Shown here: positions 62,763 through 64,000 of the stretch, piece by piece
How the letters are laid out: every line of letters starts with the position of its first letter
Numbering within the stretch: position 1 is the stretch's first letter
Assembly: GCF_014230465.1 (NCBI RefSeq)
Contig: NZ_JAAXCY010000002.1
Span: 558,001 to 622,000, forward strand
Direction of reading: 5' to 3'
DNA: 64,000 nt
Origin: Pseudomonas cremoris
Lineage (GTDB): Bacteria > Pseudomonadota > Gammaproteobacteria > Pseudomonadales > Pseudomonadaceae
Program-made: the position numbers and the translations under genes
Notes under the pieces: model-generated
What the model was told of the DNA's origin: nothing
Databases searched by the model: none
Seen by the model: the letters and a program-made list of their open reading frames with translations, nothing else

Positions 62763-63350
62763 TTATGCGGAGCAATCGGTTACCTCGAGGCCTAATGAGC
62801 TTGCTAGCTCCCGCGCTTGTGAATCGACACGTAAGCGGCTGACCACTGCTTGCGCTCGCTCCTTCTCTTTGGCCAAGTACTCCTCGGTAAAACACTCGAC
62901 AATCTGCCCCTGACTCAAGCTTGGCGCCGATACCTGGCGCTTGAGCCTGTTCAGAATTTTGCGGGCGCTGAGTTGGGCCGCCTCCCGCAGATAAGCCCCT
63001 GATAGAAGATCGCGAAAAACCCATTCAGAGATCCATCCCTTCGCGAATGCCCAAAACAACAACCGATGGTAGGTATCCCAAGCCATGCGTGAATGGCCAC
63101 TCAGATAACGTCGCAGTATTCGACCGTCGGCGTCCCTAAAACCATAAATTCCAAGCTCAGTTAGCAATCGCTCCAGCTTGACCTTGGACATGCCCGACTT
63201 CAGAGCAATACCGGAGAACAGGTACTCGACCATATCCACAGGAACGCGGATAACGAAATTTTTCCTACCGGTGTCCTCATGACGCGTAATCTCGCGAAAG
63301 ACGAACTGGAAGGCTTCTGTTGGGTCGATGTCTGGATAAGATAGCTGCAT
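62763..63350 (-). CDS. Uncharacterised protein upstream of mrr
   Basis: 195 residues starting MQLSYPDIDPTEAFQFVFRE. Not recognised. Predominantly helical, rich in Arg/Lys (IRRYLSGHSR-type segments, KILNRLKRQ) with no membrane segment. It lies 52 bases upstream of mrr on the same strand and probably shares its transcript, so it may be a partner, a regulator or an inhibitor of the nuclease. It could also be an unrelated island gene. Confidence 0.6.
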   Translation of the reverse strand: MQLSYPDIDPTEAFQFVFREITRHEDTGRKNFVIRVPVDMVEYLFSGIALKSGMSKVKLERLLTELGIYGFRDADGRILRRYLSGHSRMAWDTYHRLLFWAFAKGWISEWVFRDLLSGAYLREAAQLSARKILNRLKRQVSAPSLSQGQIVECFTEEYLAKEKERAQAVVSRLRVDSQARELASSLGLEVTDCSA

Positions 63351-63731
63351 CTAACTATTCTTTGGCTAATCGGCGCAGCTGTCAAAGGAGTACCCAACAG
63401 GTTAGGCAATACAATTGTCGGCACTTGAGACGCGAAGCCCGCGAAACTTGGAAGCTCACCGAAGTGATATGTCGCACGTGATACTTTGAGTGCCGCCAAA
63501 AATGAGCCCGGTAAATCATTCGGGCACGGCGTCTGAGGTGAATTGGTGCAATCGCTCCCCAACGATTCCTGTGCGGAAAAACATAGTGGTGTGAATCCAA
63601 AAGACAACTGCTGCCTACTACCGCCCATGCGGAGCCTGGGCAATAGCAGCCAGCCTGATAATTAACTGATTATGACGTCGTACTACACAATAAAACGTGC
63701 GAACTCCGAAATGAAAACGACGAACCGCATG

Positions 63732-63750
63732 TCGATTTTTCGCGAAAATC
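63732..63750. other. AT-rich imperfect palindrome
   Basis: CGATTTTTCGCGAAAATCG is nearly self-complementary. It lies 20 bases beyond the stop of the small reversed ORF (63768) and may act as its terminator. The rest of 63351-63767 (about 400 bases) holds no coding frame I trust. Confidence 0.35.
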
Positions 63751-63767
63751 GTTCAATACAAGAGGAG

Positions 63768-63980
63768 CTATTTGTCGCTCACGAACGCTGGCGGGGCAAG
63801 GCGCTGTCGGCGACGGCTAGGATCGACAGAGCCAAGCAAAACGTCCTTGATGCGCTGGGCGGAAATCTCGAGCTCTTCAGGGGAGGCTTTTCGGATGGCA
63901 CAAATCAACCGCTCACGATTGGAGCGCTTCAGAAGCATAATCTCGGCGAAGCTACTTTCGCCGTCACTGGATTGTTCCAT
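63768..63980 (-). CDS. Hypothetical small island protein
   Basis: 70 residues from ATG 63980, with ggagg five bases upstream, which favours this start over TTG 63992. Sequence MEQSSDGESSFAEIMLLKRS, then a charged helical stretch and a basic end (RRRQRLAPPAFVSDK). Not recognised. Confidence 0.5.
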   Translation of the reverse strand: MEQSSDGESSFAEIMLLKRSNRERLICAIRKASPEELEISAQRIKDVLLGSVDPSRRRQRLAPPAFVSDK

Positions 63981-64000
63981 AACAACCTCCAAGGCATCTT

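Noticed and set aside
63200..63643. 147-codon reversed frame in the gap before the gene at 62763
   Set aside because: It overlaps the start of the better-supported frame, has no ribosome site and shows no motif.
58592..64000. Right-hand attachment repeat of the tRNA-Arg island
   Set aside because: I looked for a second copy of the tRNA 3' end (gttcgaatcccgccgggtg) downstream and saw none, so the island end is probably outside the window.
1..64000. CRISPR array, rRNA operon or insertion sequence
   Set aside because: No regularly spaced short direct repeats, no 16S/23S-like stretch and no transposase frame were seen. The REP doublets are inverted pairs, not CRISPR repeats.

Overview
The window looks like a chromosomal stretch of a fluorescent Pseudomonas (P. 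fluorescens group). It is GC-rich and densely coding. It carries eight paired palindromes of the gtgggagcgggcttgctcgcgaa type, which are typical of that group. Gene sets such as desA next to oscA-sbp-cysTWA, tonB-exbBD, gabDT and a two-adaptor RND pump resemble, from memory and unchecked, gene order in the first 0.35 Mb of P. aeruginosa PAO1. Most of the window is core chromosome. Two stretches look acquired: about 21.7-24.8 kb (a type VI secretion cargo scar) and 58.6-64 kb (a tRNA-Arg-borne island that continues past the right edge).

Layout: 1-4.1 kb is a cysteine/cystine block (epsC, dcyD, tcyJLN). 4.5 kb is an uncharacterised protein with two Ig-like repeats. 5.4-11.9 kb is an organosulfur-scavenging operon: a 20-codon leader ORF, two SfnB-like flavoproteins, a DszA/NtaA-type monooxygenase and a MetQNI importer, then a methyltransferase. 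12.7-20.3 kb, reversed, holds a secreted GH101/GH129-like glycosidase and a TriABC-like RND pump with two lipoprotein adaptors. 20.4-24.8 kb holds an AAA ATPase, a vgrG remnant, a VRR-NUC nuclease effector and a composite immunity protein. 24.9-27.9 kb is a polar amino-acid ABC importer. 28.3-30.8 kb is a second MetQ, a sigma-54 activator lacking its usual GAFTGA motif and DNA-binding domain, and a small hydrolase. 31.1-33.1 kb is tonB-exbB-exbD. 33.3-45 kb is regulators and metabolic genes: LysR regulators, a deaminase, an MFS carrier, a desaturase/AraC pair, an orphan receiver protein, HbpS-like and transthyretin-like periplasmic proteins, a Crp/Fnr regulator, a DUF962 protein, a divergent hybrid kinase/LuxR regulator pair and a LysE exporter. 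45.1-49.1 kb is the sulfate uptake operon oscA-sbp-cysT-cysW-cysA. 49.4-55.2 kb holds c-di-GMP enzymes, desA and an HDOD receiver protein. 55.3-58.2 kb is gabD-gabT. 58.6-64 kb is tRNA-Arg(CCG), an integrase, phage-like genes, an Mrr-type restriction enzyme and unknown partners.

How it fits together: sulfur is the main theme. Serine acetylation, D-cysteine breakdown, cystine and methionine-type import, oxidative release of sulfite from organosulfur compounds, sulfate uptake and oscA would together serve growth under sulfur limitation, probably under CysB and SfnR-type control (inference). The most unusual content is the orphan type VI nuclease effector and its two-part immunity protein behind a vgrG scar. 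Next are the reduced sigma-54 activator, the coupled leader ORF before the SfnB-like genes, and the uncharacterised gene paired with mrr on the tRNA island. I saw no CRISPR array, rRNA operon or insertion sequence.
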